Part shown: in pieces, positions 52,751 through 62,642 of the stretch
Position numbering within the stretch: position 1 is the first letter of the stretch
How the letters are laid out: every line of letters begins with the position of its first letter
Assembly (NCBI GenBank): GCA_016124855.1
Contig: WGMX01000020.1
Span: 124,001-188,000, forward strand
DNA from: Anaerolineaceae bacterium
Lineage (GTDB): Bacteria; Chloroflexota; Anaerolineae; Aggregatilineales; Phototrophicaceae
DNA: 64,000 nucleotides
Direction of reading: 5' to 3'
Notes under the pieces: generated by a model
Told to the model about the DNA's origin: nothing
The model's input: the letters and a program-made list of their open reading frames with translations, nothing else
The model's database searches: none
Translations under genes and position numbers: made by a program

Positions 52751-55354
52751 TTAGGACAGCGTCAGCGATTCGTCGCTGTTGATGGTGACCCAATTATTAA
52801 ACGTGAGCAGGCCATTCTCCGCTTGGAAAGCTACGGGCTGCCCGTTAAGAGTCACTGATGATATTGGGTTGGTCATACCGTTGGGTAACTGAAATTGTTT
52901 TAGTCGGATGTGACCATACAAAAGACGAAGTTCAAGCTGAGTATCGGTCTTTACATATTCACCCCAACCGGAATCCAGTGACCAGAAACAGCGAAAAGGT
53001 TCGCCGGTATTCAAAATAGGATCAAATCCAATCATCCCGCTGACCATATCAAAGGAAAATCCTGAGAGGGTGTTGAGCAAAGCGTAGGAGGCCATCGAAC
53101 GGGCATAGTTACTACCGCACTCAATTTCATTCCAAGGATTACGCTTCTTACCATCATAACGTTCACGGATGGATTCGATGACGCTTAACCCTTCTTCGAG
53201 CATGTCGTACTGCATCATTTGAATAGCGGCGGAATACTCAAAACCATGCATGGTTTCCTGCGAGTAAGGCACTGGAATAACCGGCTTGTAGTGCGACTCG
53301 GGCCATGTAGAGATAACCATGCCCATTTCGTCATTCAAGCTGTAGATTCGACAGGGGTTATAGGCATCACGCTGGCGTTTGAAATTGTATTTATAGAGCG
53401 ACTCGACCGCCGCGCGGGTTTGGTTCGGGTCAAAAATTTCACCTAATCCATAAAGATTGGCGTGCCATTGGGCAAGAATCTGGTCGATGGCACAGCCATC
53501 CCCGATTTGATATTTGATTTCTCCATCTTCACTGTTCCAATAGACATCGGACGTTTTGCCGGCTTTCAGGGTCACACTGCCGCCGTCAAAAGCACGTAAC
53601 TGCTCGCGGTCTTTCAGATCAACGCGCTGGACATAGAATTCCCCATTAAAGAGATGCTTGTCTGTCCACGCCTTGCCGCGCTCAAAAATGGCATTGTACT
53701 CGCTGGCGCTGTCGTGTTCGCCTAAATGGGCTGCCATTTCGGCTGCGGCCTTCAATGCTCCCAGATAGAAGCCTGTCAGCCAACTATTCGGGCCAAAGAG
53801 TTCCATATCGAGCGTGTGATGCTGCCGCCCCCAGATGACACCGGTTTTATCGGGATCCCAACGGTCTTCATTCGCCGGACTCCATGCGAATTCCAGCGAT
53901 TGTTTGACTTTCGGCCAAATGGAGCGCAGCCAATCGCTATCGCCGCAAATTTTCCAATCACGGTAGGTTTTCATGACGCCGCCAAATTGTCCGTCAACAC
54001 AGGGGCGAAACTCCCAATAAGCAACACCTAACGGCAGTTGGATGCGGAAGGGCATTCCTCCATCCGGACGCAGGTTATAAACGTAATCCGCCGTTCGCAT
54101 GGTGCGTTCAAGTTTTGGAAATAAAAAGGGCAGTGCCTGCGCATAATTCCAGACATGGGTGCATGTGCCTTCACAGCAGCCTTCAGTGGGATGCAGCCCT
54201 TCCCAACCATAAAATGTGCCATCTTCCAAGCGCAGCACGGTAGGGGTTTTTAAAATCGAGATATTGGCTGACACAGCATCGATTACCGCAGCGGGTAATG
54301 TCGAAGCAAAAAGCGCGTCCTTAAAAAGTTTGGTTTGGTCGTAAAGGCGCTGCCAATGCTCAAAGGCATAACGGGCACTGGCTTGCGAATCTTGCCACAA
54401 GGTGGCATAAAAGTTTTTCCAGATGGGCGAAATGCCGGCTTTAGCGGCGGCTTCTGCCGCATTTGGATTCCAATAGTTGATGCAGTTGGGGAAATTCCAA
54501 CTGATGACGAAGCGAACGGCTTGAGTTTCCCCCGGCATGACATGGATGTGTGCGGCAAGCAGCGCTTCGTTTTGATCGCCGCTGGCACCGGCTGGATAGG
54601 TTCGATTTTTGATCGACCCCGGCGTTGTAAAATCGCGCCAATAGACTTCGAGCGCGTCAAACCATTCGCCCCGAAACCAATACTGCTGAACGCTGGTTTG
54701 GGATGCATCGGTTGCCAGCGTTAAGTCGCCATAGCGAGGATCTGTATTGGCTAAAGAGTCGCACGTCAGGTGAACGGAAGTCAGGCCATTTTCCTTGACC
54801 AGCTTATTGAGATTATTGGCGGGCAAGGGATTACGCAGTGTTCCGGCGATGGTGTAATCAATCGGCTGGTCGCTGGTATTGTTCACCGAGATTTCAAAGA
54901 AGGCGGCGGGAATACCTGAATCGTGGTCGTTAAGCGGAATAAAGGGATTGAAAGCACGCATCTTTACAGTACCGGGAAATCTTTCTTCGTTGAAGGTGAT
55001 TTCAGCCAGTGGAAATTCGCCGCAAAACTCGGCCTCTTTAAAGTGCGGCATTCCGGTTAGATATTCACGGCGCGGCCCCCATCCATAGGTTGACCAGCGC
55101 GGGCCTTGCAGCTCGCCCATGTAAGCCGGATTTAGATCGCTGTGCAGCACACGGGCATCCAGCACTTTACCATCACGCTCGGCTTTGATGGCAAAGTGAG
55201 AGAAGCCGTTAACCGAACCTTTGTTGGGACGGTTGAAAATTTCCCAGTCAATCAATCGTCCATTTCCTGCCAGTCCGATGCTGCCTGTGCCGATTCCGCC
55301 GAGCGGAAAGCTGATCTGGTTGAGGTGGTCATTGCGGTAAATAAATTGGGTCAT
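52751..55354 (-). CDS. GH116-family glycosidase (GBA2-like)
   Basis: This 867-residue protein has an N-terminal GBA2-type beta domain ([23 protein letters not shown]) and a C-terminal (alpha/alpha)6 catalytic domain of the DUF608/GH116 type. It has [23 protein letters not shown] (region of the catalytic Glu) and [20 protein letters not shown] (region of the catalytic Asp acid/base). GH116 enzymes include beta-glucosidase, beta-xylosidase and glucosylceramidase activities; substrate is undetermined. There is no signal peptide. Its RBS overlaps the stop codon of the COG0523 GTPase gene, so the two are coupled. Confidence 0.9.
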   Translation of the reverse strand: MTQFIYRNDHLNQISFPLGGIGTGSIGLAGNGRLIDWEIFNRPNKGSVNGFSHFAIKAERDGKVLDARVLHSDLNPAYMGELQGPRWSTYGWGPRREYLTGMPHFKEAEFCGEFPLAEITFNEERFPGTVKMRAFNPFIPLNDHDSGIPAAFFEISVNNTSDQPIDYTIAGTLRNPLPANNLNKLVKENGLTSVHLTCDSLANTDPRYGDLTLATDASQTSVQQYWFRGEWFDALEVYWRDFTTPGSIKNRTYPAGASGDQNEALLAAHIHVMPGETQAVRFVISWNFPNCINYWNPNAAEAAAKAGISPIWKNFYATLWQDSQASARYAFEHWQRLYDQTKLFKDALFASTLPAAVIDAVSANISILKTPTVLRLEDGTFYGWEGLHPTEGCCEGTCTHVWNYAQALPFLFPKLERTMRTADYVYNLRPDGGMPFRIQLPLGVAYWEFRPCVDGQFGGVMKTYRDWKICGDSDWLRSIWPKVKQSLEFAWSPANEDRWDPDKTGVIWGRQHHTLDMELFGPNSWLTGFYLGALKAAAEMAAHLGEHDSASEYNAIFERGKAWTDKHLFNGEFYVQRVDLKDREQLRAFDGGSVTLKAGKTSDVYWNSEDGEIKYQIGDGCAIDQILAQWHANLYGLGEIFDPNQTRAAVESLYKYNFKRQRDAYNPCRIYSLNDEMGMVISTWPESHYKPVIPVPYSQETMHGFEYSAAIQMMQYDMLEEGLSVIESIRERYDGKKRNPWNEIECGSNYARSMASYALLNTLSGFSFDMVSGMIGFDPILNTGEPFRCFWSLDSGWGEYVKTDTQLELRLLYGHIRLKQFQLPNGMTNPISSVTLNGQPVAFQAENGLLTFNNWVTINSDESLTLS

Positions 55355-55363
55355 GATGTCATC

Positions 55364-56443
55364 CTAATTTTGTTGGGTGAGGGCTGGCAGTCGATAAGTG
55401 GGACGCGGCGGCAACGGACGAAAACATTCAAAGTGAGTCAGGTAATAACGTGCTAACGGGTCTGGTTTGACAGCATCAATGCTTTGAAGCGCCATCTGTT
55501 GCAGGGTATTCGGATCGGTACTGACACGAGCATTCAACACAAATTCAAGTTGGTCGGTGGGAATATCTTCCGAGTCGACATCCCATGCGGCGGGAAACCC
55601 GTGCTGAGTGATGCTGGCTTTAAAATTCGCTGACAAGGTGCTGACATGGGTTTTGATATGGGCGATTTGCGAACCCGCTAGTGCTTGCTCAAGCGCAGTT
55701 AGCAAATTGGCTGTCCAATGACGGGCTGAAAACGGTGTGGATGAGCGCACGATTCCTTTGGCATTTAACCAAGCCAGTTCCGCTTCGGCTTCGGCATAGC
55801 GGTCATAGTCTACTGTCATGGTAAAGGCGCTGGAGCTTGTTTGCCCCAGTACAGTCTCCAGCCATTGATCAACACCTTGACCAGTATGTGCCGATACACT
55901 TAACAAACGGGCATGGCTATACTGCGACTGAAGCGCGGCTTGGCGTGTCCATAAATCGTCTGCCAAGAGATCAGCCTTGTTCAGCAAAATAAACTCGGCT
56001 TCGGCAAGCTGACGATCAAAGAGGTAGGACACATTGGCAGAAAATTGGTCTAACTCACGGGCTGCATCTACCAACACTGTTAAGGGTGCTACTTCGAACT
56101 GTGCCGGATAATATTCCGCAAGCGGACGCAGAACCGTCGCGGTCAAATCAGTGCAGCTTCCGACAGGTTCAGCGAGGATAACATCCGGTTGAACAGAATC
56201 CATGAGCTGTCGCAGCGCTTGTAATAAATCGGGAAAGGCGCAGCAAAAACAACTGCCTGAAACTTCTGATACGGGGAAATTTTGCTGTGACAGCAAGAGC
56301 GTGTCAACGAGGTCTTTGCCCTGATCGTTGGTCACTAAGCCAACGCGATAGCCTTGCCCGGTCAGCAGACGCGCACTTTTCAGTAAGAGTGTTGTTTTGC
56401 CCGCACCGAGGAATCCGCCAATAATTATTAAACGAGTCGTCAT
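55364..56443 (-). CDS. COG0523 (CobW-type) metal-related GTPase
   Basis: This 359-residue G3E-family GTPase has Walker A GGFLGAGKT (9-17), the metal-binding CxCC motif in GSCFCC (C65, C67, C68), the base-specificity motif NKADLL, and a C-terminal ~100-residue CobW_C-like region. COG0523 proteins hand metals (Zn, Co, Ni) to target enzymes. It lies directly upstream of and coupled to the GH116 gene, and the nearby GH38 mannosidase is a metalloenzyme. Confidence 0.9.
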   Translation of the reverse strand: MTTRLIIIGGFLGAGKTTLLLKSARLLTGQGYRVGLVTNDQGKDLVDTLLLSQQNFPVSEVSGSCFCCAFPDLLQALRQLMDSVQPDVILAEPVGSCTDLTATVLRPLAEYYPAQFEVAPLTVLVDAARELDQFSANVSYLFDRQLAEAEFILLNKADLLADDLWTRQAALQSQYSHARLLSVSAHTGQGVDQWLETVLGQTSSSAFTMTVDYDRYAEAEAELAWLNAKGIVRSSTPFSARHWTANLLTALEQALAGSQIAHIKTHVSTLSANFKASITQHGFPAAWDVDSEDIPTDQLEFVLNARVSTDPNTLQQMALQSIDAVKPDPLARYYLTHFECFRPLPPRPTYRLPALTQQN

Positions 56444-56554
56444 ATTAAGAAGCCAAAAATTTTTTTACATCAACAGCAATAGGTTTCAGGCTGTATTCAT
56501 ACCTAATTTTTCAAAAATTGACCACTAGGCCATTGATTTGGCGGTATCAAATAA

Positions 56555-56598
56555 ATCGACACGAGATTGTTGAACAATTCGTGTTCTCTCGTGTCGAT
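56555..56598. terminator. Long perfect hairpin 3' of the alpha/beta hydrolase gene
   Basis: ATCGACACGAGA (56555-56566) pairs perfectly with TCTCGTGTCGAT (56587-56598). The minus-strand reading is followed by TTTATTT, so it fits a terminator for the gene ending at 56647. Confidence 0.6.
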
Positions 56599-56646
56599 CA
56601 ATCGGTTTTCAGAAACGCCTATTTCAGCGTGTTAATTGCTGTGGAA

Positions 56647-57498
56647 TTAAGCCTCAACCGCTTCTGGATTAACGGTCTTCCATGTATTAATGAGTGATTC
56701 GGCAATGGGCTTGATAACATCGTTATCGTGCAAATAACCAATGTGAGACAGTGGATTCCATTCGGTCAAGAAATTGCCGACGTTGACCTCTCTGTCGGCA
56801 CTGACCGCCCTTGAATACGCCGGATTCAGATCACGCAGCGGGAAGCCTACCAAGTCGTCTTTGTCGTAGTAATTGATCCACGCGCTTTGCAAGTCAGGAT
56901 AGTGATTCAGCAGTTGTGGCGAAGGAATTTGAATCGGTCTGCCAAACTCGCGGAAGCGCAGGCTCCACAATGCTAATGGACTGCCCAATGTATAGAGCAA
57001 GTTCAGCGTTTCGCCACGTTCTAAGGCAGTGTCGGTCATCTCGACCCGTACTTGGTCGCTAATCAATTCTGGCTTTTGCAGGTCATAAACAAAATTACTG
57101 GTAATCACTGTTCCTAAACTATGGGAAACGATACACAGCGGCGCCTCGGGACCAGCTTCTTGAGCCAACGTACGCAGCGTTTTGGCGTATTCCACATGAA
57201 TGTCATCGTAGGCTTTGCGGTCAAAAGCGGTGGGTTGATAGGCCAGCGCATCCGCTACATAATCAATCATCAGCCGCCGCAGCTCGCGGAACTGCATCGG
57301 GCCGGCTGCGATCACGCGATCCCACAATGCATCTTCTTTTTCCTGCATGGCGCGCGCCCAATAAACCGGCTGAATGATCACATCTTCGCCGCAAGTTGCA
57401 TGACAAAGTTTTTGAAGGGTGACCTTGAGTTTATCGGCAAATTCGGGTGCCTGCCGACCGATACCATGTACGACTGCCACTGCAATTTTTTGTGTCAT
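56647..57498 (-). CDS. Alpha/beta-hydrolase fold protein (lipase/esterase-like)
   Basis: This 283-residue protein starts with VVHGIGRQ, the oxyanion-type HG segment of lipases, and has the nucleophile elbow SHSLGT with Ser127. The first Gly of the usual GxSxG is Ser here. A conserved PLALWSLRF region and SHIGYLHD near the C-terminus could hold the acid and His. The substrate is unknown. The 3' hairpin at 56555-56598 probably ends its transcript. Confidence 0.75.
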   Translation of the reverse strand: MTQKIAVAVVHGIGRQAPEFADKLKVTLQKLCHATCGEDVIIQPVYWARAMQEKEDALWDRVIAAGPMQFRELRRLMIDYVADALAYQPTAFDRKAYDDIHVEYAKTLRTLAQEAGPEAPLCIVSHSLGTVITSNFVYDLQKPELISDQVRVEMTDTALERGETLNLLYTLGSPLALWSLRFREFGRPIQIPSPQLLNHYPDLQSAWINYYDKDDLVGFPLRDLNPAYSRAVSADREVNVGNFLTEWNPLSHIGYLHDNDVIKPIAESLINTWKTVNPEAVEA

Positions 57499-57539
57499 CC
57501 GGTTGCCCCTCTCAAAATGATCACGGACTTATCTTACTA

Positions 57540-57680
57540 ACTCATGTAACGCACTGACACCCTCACCCTAAATCCCTCTCCCTCAGGGCGAGGGACTTCC
57601 AATCCTCAGCGATTTTTACTCCCCTTCTAGCTGAGGGACGTTTCGCAGGGGCTGGGGGATGAGGGTTCTGCGTAAGGTGA
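57540..57680. repeat. GC-rich repeats of the CCCTC/GAGGG family
   Basis: CCCTCACCCTAAATCCCTC, CCCTCAGGGCGAGGG and CTGAGGGACG...GGGGATGAGGG occur in the gap between the alpha/beta hydrolase and the SGNH gene, at about 57552-57665. They resemble, in reverse, the elements at 31733 and 33081. Confidence 0.5.
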
Positions 57681-57739
57681 CTTACTAATGTCGCGATCTC
57701 TTCATTCTTAGACAAAGATAACACAATTCACCGAATCGA

Positions 57740-58723
57740 CTATTCGGTCGCGAACAAGGTCGGCATGGCATATCGGATGTTCGCGAGAATAACCTTCGCA
57801 TATTGTTCTGCACCAGCTGGATTCGGATGCCCAACCGAGGCGCGCGGCCCTGCGATTTGCTCGATGATGTTCAAGCGGCTGGCATGAGTAATGCAAGCTT
57901 GTGCCCGACGATCCGCAATTTCGGATGGGTCTTGCGGCGAAAGGTCAGCGTTCACGCCAAATAGCAAGGTGTTTGGCGCACCAATGGCGTTGTCTTGTTT
58001 AAATTTTGGATCCGCGAAATAAATGCGCTCTTTGGCCTCCGGCAACATGCCGACTATATCAACAATCGCCTTGCTGATGCATTCATGAGCATAATCGCTA
58101 AAGCGGGTGCAGCGTTCAATCAGCCCCTTGGTAAGCCGGCTTCCGAGTACGTCTATGACCAATTCGCCGACCGCGTTTGGCAGCAACGGTACGGAGAATC
58201 CGATGCCTTTCAGGACATTGAGCAGGATGGCTCTTTCCGAATCCTCACTAAAGGCCTGATAGTAACCCACAACGATGATCAGTGCGTTTGGAAAACAGTG
58301 ATAAGCCTGTTCGAGCAGCAGTTTCATCTTGCGATAAAACGCGTCCTCGATGTATTTGTCCATTTCACGATCACGCAGATTGAGGATGCGGGTAATATCA
58401 ACATCGTTCACGCCGCCAGAGATCATGACTAAGTTTACGGCGGGGTCACGCTCATTATTACCCAGCGCGCCTTTGATCTGTTGGAAGATGGTTGGTTCAC
58501 GGACCGGAACCTCGCCATCTATCGGGGGTTTGTCGGTGATGACATCCGGTTCGCCAATGACTGCGCCGGAATGCGCCAGAAAAACATGATTAGAGGTCAA
58601 TCCATACTGTTGCAGCTCGTTCGCTACTAACGTGTGAATCTTTTGGGTCTCGTATAAACCCTGTCCCCACATTATGCTGTCACCCAACACAACCGTTTTG
58701 AAATTGGTACGCGCTGCTATCAT
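57740..58723 (-). CDS. SGNH/GDSL-type hydrolase
   Basis: The start is ATG 58723 (327 residues) or 58744; neither has a strong RBS. Block I is TVVLGDSIMWGQG (nucleophile Ser) and block III is SGGVNDVD. The C-terminal block V region is SVGHPNPAG, in which the position three before His is Ser instead of the usual catalytic Asp. The family has esterases, lipases and related hydrolases. The changed block V may weaken or shift catalysis. The substrate is unknown. Confidence 0.8.
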   Translation of the reverse strand: MIAARTNFKTVVLGDSIMWGQGLYETQKIHTLVANELQQYGLTSNHVFLAHSGAVIGEPDVITDKPPIDGEVPVREPTIFQQIKGALGNNERDPAVNLVMISGGVNDVDITRILNLRDREMDKYIEDAFYRKMKLLLEQAYHCFPNALIIVVGYYQAFSEDSERAILLNVLKGIGFSVPLLPNAVGELVIDVLGSRLTKGLIERCTRFSDYAHECISKAIVDIVGMLPEAKERIYFADPKFKQDNAIGAPNTLLFGVNADLSPQDPSEIADRRAQACITHASRLNIIEQIAGPRASVGHPNPAGAEQYAKVILANIRYAMPTLFATE

Positions 58724-58894
58724 TGTGCCTATATTCCATTCCACCCATAAGCTCTAACCATTTGCATTATAAAGGTGAGACAGTGACAAATGACCGTCTA
58801 CTCGGCCTAATTGTGTGGGGCATTTCATTCAGGAATTGATGTCAAGATTTTACCGAATCACGTCACTACACAACAATCTGGAGCGAACAACAAA

Positions 58895-59626
58895 ATGCCC
58901 GAACAGGAAGTTCTTAAAGGCGGCAACAGTAATCAGGTCATCAGAGAGGCCAACACCGTCGTTCGGAATACTGGAGCGTGGTCACCTTTTGTTCATGCCT
59001 TACTTAAACATTTGCAGGAATCTGGCTTAAAAGAAGCGCCTGTACTCATCGAAACGTCAGCCGATAAAGAAAGACTGACCTTTATCGAAGGTGAGGTTGG
59101 GAACTATCCGCTGAAACCGTACATGCAGTCCGACAATATACTGGTCGAAGCAGCGCGGCTCTTACGCCGCTTTCATGACTTGACTGTGGATCTGGTGAAA
59201 GAGTCGGCAAACACTTCTGCCGAAGTCATTTGCCACAACGACTTTGCCCCGTATAACTGCGTCTTTCAATCGGGGCATCTGGTTGGGATTATTGACTTTG
59301 ATACTGCCGCACCGGGGAGCCGTGTATGGGATATGGCTTATGCCGTCTACCGCTTTGTGCCGCTGACAAATGATCTTCACTCGCAGGATTGCGGCTGGAA
59401 TCCCATACCGGATCGCATGGCAAGGCTCAGGCTGTTTTGTGATACCTATGGGGTAACGCCTGAAGATCGGCGTAAACTGATCGACACTGTTCAAGAACGA
59501 CTTCGTTCACTGGTTAACTATATGGAAAGAAATGGCTCAAATATGGAGCATATTCCGCTTTATATGAACGATTTGAAGTATATCGCCGGGCATCAAACAC
59601 GGTTTATGGAAGCCATTATCAAATAA
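58895..59626 (+). CDS. APH-fold phosphotransferase
   Basis: The preferred start is ATG 58895 (243 residues), 10 nt after GGAGC. The catalytic loop is ICHNDFAPYNCVF and the metal-binding motif is GIIDFDTAAPGSR, matching aminoglycoside-phosphotransferase/choline-kinase-fold proteins. The N-lobe is short (about 100 residues). The product is probably a small-molecule kinase, for example for an antibiotic or a metabolite. A second APH-fold gene follows 26 bp later. Confidence 0.82.
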   Translation: MPEQEVLKGGNSNQVIREANTVVRNTGAWSPFVHALLKHLQESGLKEAPVLIETSADKERLTFIEGEVGNYPLKPYMQSDNILVEAARLLRRFHDLTVDLVKESANTSAEVICHNDFAPYNCVFQSGHLVGIIDFDTAAPGSRVWDMAYAVYRFVPLTNDLHSQDCGWNPIPDRMARLRLFCDTYGVTPEDRRKLIDTVQERLRSLVNYMERNGSNMEHIPLYMNDLKYIAGHQTRFMEAIIK

Positions 59627-59652
59627 ATTCATGGGCAGAAGAATACACTTTC

Positions 59653-60576
59653 ATGACATTTCAAATTGACGACGCGGCTTTGGCTCACATCTGGGCGGCA
59701 CATGGGTTAGGCGAGGTGCGAACCGTCGATTGGGCAGGTAAGGGCGTGAATAATCCGGCATTTGTGATTAATGATGCCTACGTTATTCGCTTCGATGGCC
59801 TGATTAACGAAGGCGTTTCACGTTTTGAAGGTGAGAAAGTCGCCTATGATCTCCTGAAGCAAGCTGGTATTCCCTGTCCAGAGGTCATCATCTTGGATGA
59901 CAGCAAAACACTTGCGCCTTACGACTACACGATTATGACCAAGGTGGAAGGTACAAGCCTGCTGGATAGTTGGTCAGAACTCACACCTATCCAACAACAA
60001 GCGGTCGCTCAAGAAGCCGGACAGTTGCTGGCACGGATGCACAATATCACGTTGTCTAACTTCGGTGATTTGTATGGCACAGAAGGTGTATTTGACAGTT
60101 GGTACGCCTACATTATGCATTATTTTGAGCATGACTCGCAGCGGGCAGTGAGCGAAGGTTGGCTTGTGCCCGTTATCCGTGACCGGATGCACACGGTTTT
60201 AGAAGTCTATCGCCCACTATTTGAGACCGTGACTCAACCTCGCCTCATTCATTGGGATTATCACTTTGGTAATCTGATGCAGAAGGACGGCAAAATCACC
60301 GCTGTGCTGGATTTTGAATGGGCGTTGGGCGGTGATCCTGCCCACGACTTCAATCGTCGCGATGAATGGGAAAGTGAGTGTCCCGGCAGCAGCGCTTTAG
60401 TCTACAAGGGATATACGTCGCTTCGTCCGCTGCAACCGGATCACGAAACTCGTGTCGCGCTCTATGAAATGTTGTGGTTTCAAGACTGCGTTATCAACGC
60501 GCGAGATGCTGCCGAAGCGGACTTTATGCGCACCCAATTGGCAAAGCGTCTCATGTGGTTAGAGGAACACTGCTAA
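59653..60576 (+). CDS. APH-fold phosphotransferase
   Basis: This 307-residue protein is an APH-type kinase with nucleotide-binding N-lobe NPAFVINDAYVIR, catalytic loop LIHWDYHFGNLM and the metal-binding DFEWALGGDPAHDF. It follows the other APH gene by 26 bp on the same strand, so co-transcription is likely. The two are only distantly alike and probably have different substrates. Confidence 0.85.
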   Translation: MTFQIDDAALAHIWAAHGLGEVRTVDWAGKGVNNPAFVINDAYVIRFDGLINEGVSRFEGEKVAYDLLKQAGIPCPEVIILDDSKTLAPYDYTIMTKVEGTSLLDSWSELTPIQQQAVAQEAGQLLARMHNITLSNFGDLYGTEGVFDSWYAYIMHYFEHDSQRAVSEGWLVPVIRDRMHTVLEVYRPLFETVTQPRLIHWDYHFGNLMQKDGKITAVLDFEWALGGDPAHDFNRRDEWESECPGSSALVYKGYTSLRPLQPDHETRVALYEMLWFQDCVINARDAAEADFMRTQLAKRLMWLEEHC

Positions 60577-60624
60577 CATCTCAGCTATAATGGATGGAAT
60601 TAAGTAGTAGGGGTGTTATGAAAC

Positions 60625-60846
60625 ATGGCTATCCAAGAACAAGTTTTGCGGGATGGTATTGTTGTCTCTCGCGAAATCGCTCATGGACAACCATGTGTGG
60701 CTAGTACCCGCATCATGGTGCGTTTAATATTAGATTTACTGGCATCTGGAAAATCCATTTCCGAAATCATCTCTGACGACTACTACCCAGATTTGACCGA
60801 AGAAGATGCTTTAGCTTGCATAGCATACTCAAATGATAAACATTAG
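60625..60846 (+). CDS. DUF433 (antitoxin-like) protein
   Basis: This 73-residue protein has the DUF433 pattern: IVVSREIAHGQPCVASTRIMV, then ILDLLASGKSISEII and YYPDLTEEDALACIAYS. DUF433 proteins are often antitoxins next to a PIN-like toxin (DUF5615). No toxin gene is adjacent: upstream is an APH kinase and downstream a flippase. It is therefore an orphan or has another role. A hairpin GAGGAGGC/GCCTCCTC follows (about 60854-60872). Confidence 0.8.
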   Translation: MAIQEQVLRDGIVVSREIAHGQPCVASTRIMVRLILDLLASGKSISEIISDDYYPDLTEEDALACIAYSNDKH

Positions 60847-60853
60847 TCATGCG

Positions 60854-60872
60854 GAGGAGGCACGCCTCCTCT
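60854..60872 (+). repeat. Short palindrome after the DUF433 gene
   Basis: GAGGAGGC and GCCTCCTC form an 8-bp stem with almost no loop, followed by TCTACTC. It fits the GTAG...CTAC-type intergenic family loosely. Confidence 0.45.
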
Positions 60873-60910
60873 CTACTCAATCTCTGTGTCTCTGTGGTTA
60901 AGTTTTCCCT

Positions 60911-62443
60911 ATGAGTTCAGCCGAAACGGTTTCTCCACCCGCGCCCATTTCCAGCAGCGAAGCCCGACGTGCCGCCCGTAACGCCGGAGCAATTGCTGCT
61001 GCGACCTTGATTAGTCGTGGGATGCAGTTCGCGTGGCAGTTGTTTTTCACGGCGGCGCTGGGGCCAGCCATCCTCGGAATTTATGGCACGGTCAGCGGTT
61101 TCACCCAAATTGGTTCAGCGATTGCTGCCTTTGGCATGTCGCCCATCGTCATCCGTGATGTTGCCCGACAACCCCAAGCAGCCGGAAAATATCTGACGAC
61201 GACGCTGGTTATTCAAACGCTGCTGGCACTGGTTTCGTATGTCATCTTGAATATCGCAGCGGCGGCAGGCGGATATGGCGAGGCGGTGCGGGTTTTTCTG
61301 GCGCTTTCCGCCATCAACCTGATTGTCGATACCTTTGGCAACATGTGCTTCGATTTGCTGCTTGCCCGTGAACAAATGGTCACCACTTCAATCGTCAGTG
61401 TGGCTCATGTGGTGGCACTCATCGCCTTAGCCGCGCTGGGATTAGCCAGCGGCTATAGTTTGTTCGGCATCTATGCAGGGGTAACCGTCGCCGGTATTTT
61501 GCGTTCAATCACCTTATGGGTGCTGGCATGGCGACAGGGCATCCGTCCGGTGTGGCCGTTTGATTGGACACTCGCCAAACCGGTACTCATCAACAGCGCA
61601 CCACTGGCGTTTTCGGCGTTCATCACCTTGGCTTATCAACAAGTCGATAAGCTGGTGACCAACCGCCTGATTGGTGACAGCGAAACAGGTTATCTGGTAG
61701 CGGCCTTTGTCATCTTTTTCGGTGTGGTTGAACTGCTGAATACCACCGTCCTCACGGCGTTCTATCCCTTGATGGCGCGCTCCTACGGCGACGGCAAAAA
61801 CGATCAATTCGGTTTTATCGTCGAGAAATTGGCTTTTTTCACCTTATTACTGTGCTTACCACTGACGTTGGTCATTTCGCTGTTTGGTCATTGGCTGACT
61901 ATGCCCATCTGGCGCGAGAATCTGCGCCCTGCCGCTGATGTCTTGAGCATCCTCATCTGGTATGCGCTGGTGATGATGGTCGGAAATAATCTGTCACAAG
62001 CCATGCTGGTACAAAACCGTCAGCGCCGCTTACTGCTCATCAAAATTTGCGGGCTGGGGATTAATCTGGTGCTGCTGGCGGTGCTGCTGCCGCGTTTGGG
62101 TGTGTTCGGCGCACCGGTAGCGTCCGTGTTTGCTGAAAGCAGCGTGTTTGTTTTGCTTCTTGTCAACTTCCGCGCTGTCGGTTGGGATATAAGCCGGATG
62201 ATGCCGCGTGTGCTGCGATTGATTATGCTCGGCATCGCAACTGCTGGAGTCATGCTGCTGCTGCGTGATGTCAGTTGGCTTTTAGCCCTGATACTGGGAT
62301 TAATCGTTTATCTGGTAGGGGTATTCGTTTTGCGGGTGCTGGCGGCTGACGATTGGGATTTGCTCTACCGTTTATCAGCGGCACTTCCCGGTGGCAAGTT
62401 CTTGCTGCGTTATTGGAAGCGCGATGTCCACGTGAATTGGTGA
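60911..62443 (+). CDS. Polysaccharide/oligosaccharide flippase, Wzx/MATE-like
   Basis: This 510-residue membrane protein has about 12 to 14 hydrophobic helices and the flippase pattern ISRGMQFAWQLFFTAALG near the N-terminus, AFGMSPIVIRDVARQP and LGVFGAPVASVFAES. The family moves lipid-linked glycans, such as O-unit or teichoic precursors, across the membrane. No glycosyltransferases or polymerase are adjacent. There is no clear Shine-Dalgarno site; the short CTCTGTGTCTCTGTGGTT repeat lies just upstream. A strong terminator follows. Confidence 0.88.
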   Translation: MSSAETVSPPAPISSSEARRAARNAGAIAAATLISRGMQFAWQLFFTAALGPAILGIYGTVSGFTQIGSAIAAFGMSPIVIRDVARQPQAAGKYLTTTLVIQTLLALVSYVILNIAAAAGGYGEAVRVFLALSAINLIVDTFGNMCFDLLLAREQMVTTSIVSVAHVVALIALAALGLASGYSLFGIYAGVTVAGILRSITLWVLAWRQGIRPVWPFDWTLAKPVLINSAPLAFSAFITLAYQQVDKLVTNRLIGDSETGYLVAAFVIFFGVVELLNTTVLTAFYPLMARSYGDGKNDQFGFIVEKLAFFTLLLCLPLTLVISLFGHWLTMPIWRENLRPAADVLSILIWYALVMMVGNNLSQAMLVQNRQRRLLLIKICGLGINLVLLAVLLPRLGVFGAPVASVFAESSVFVLLLVNFRAVGWDISRMMPRVLRLIMLGIATAGVMLLLRDVSWLLALILGLIVYLVGVFVLRVLAADDWDLLYRLSAALPGGKFLLRYWKRDVHVNW

Positions 62444-62457
62444 GACAGTGGAGATGT

Positions 62458-62495
62458 GCCAGCGATACATTTACTCGTATCGCTGGCGGGTTTTT
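62458..62495 (+). terminator. Rho-independent terminator after the flippase gene
   Basis: GCCAGCGATAC (62458-62468) pairs perfectly with GTATCGCTGGC (62477-62487), followed by GGGTTTTTCT. Confidence 0.85.
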
Positions 62496-62642
62496 CTGAA
62501 AGCAATTTTCAGTCAAAAAATAATTTTATTCGGACAGCGTTAGCAAAATAAGTTCGTGCTCGACTCAATATCAGCGAAGATGGCAGTGATGACTAATAAA
62601 GTGTTGCTGCTTGCTGTCCTAGCCCTTGTACATCCCATTCAT

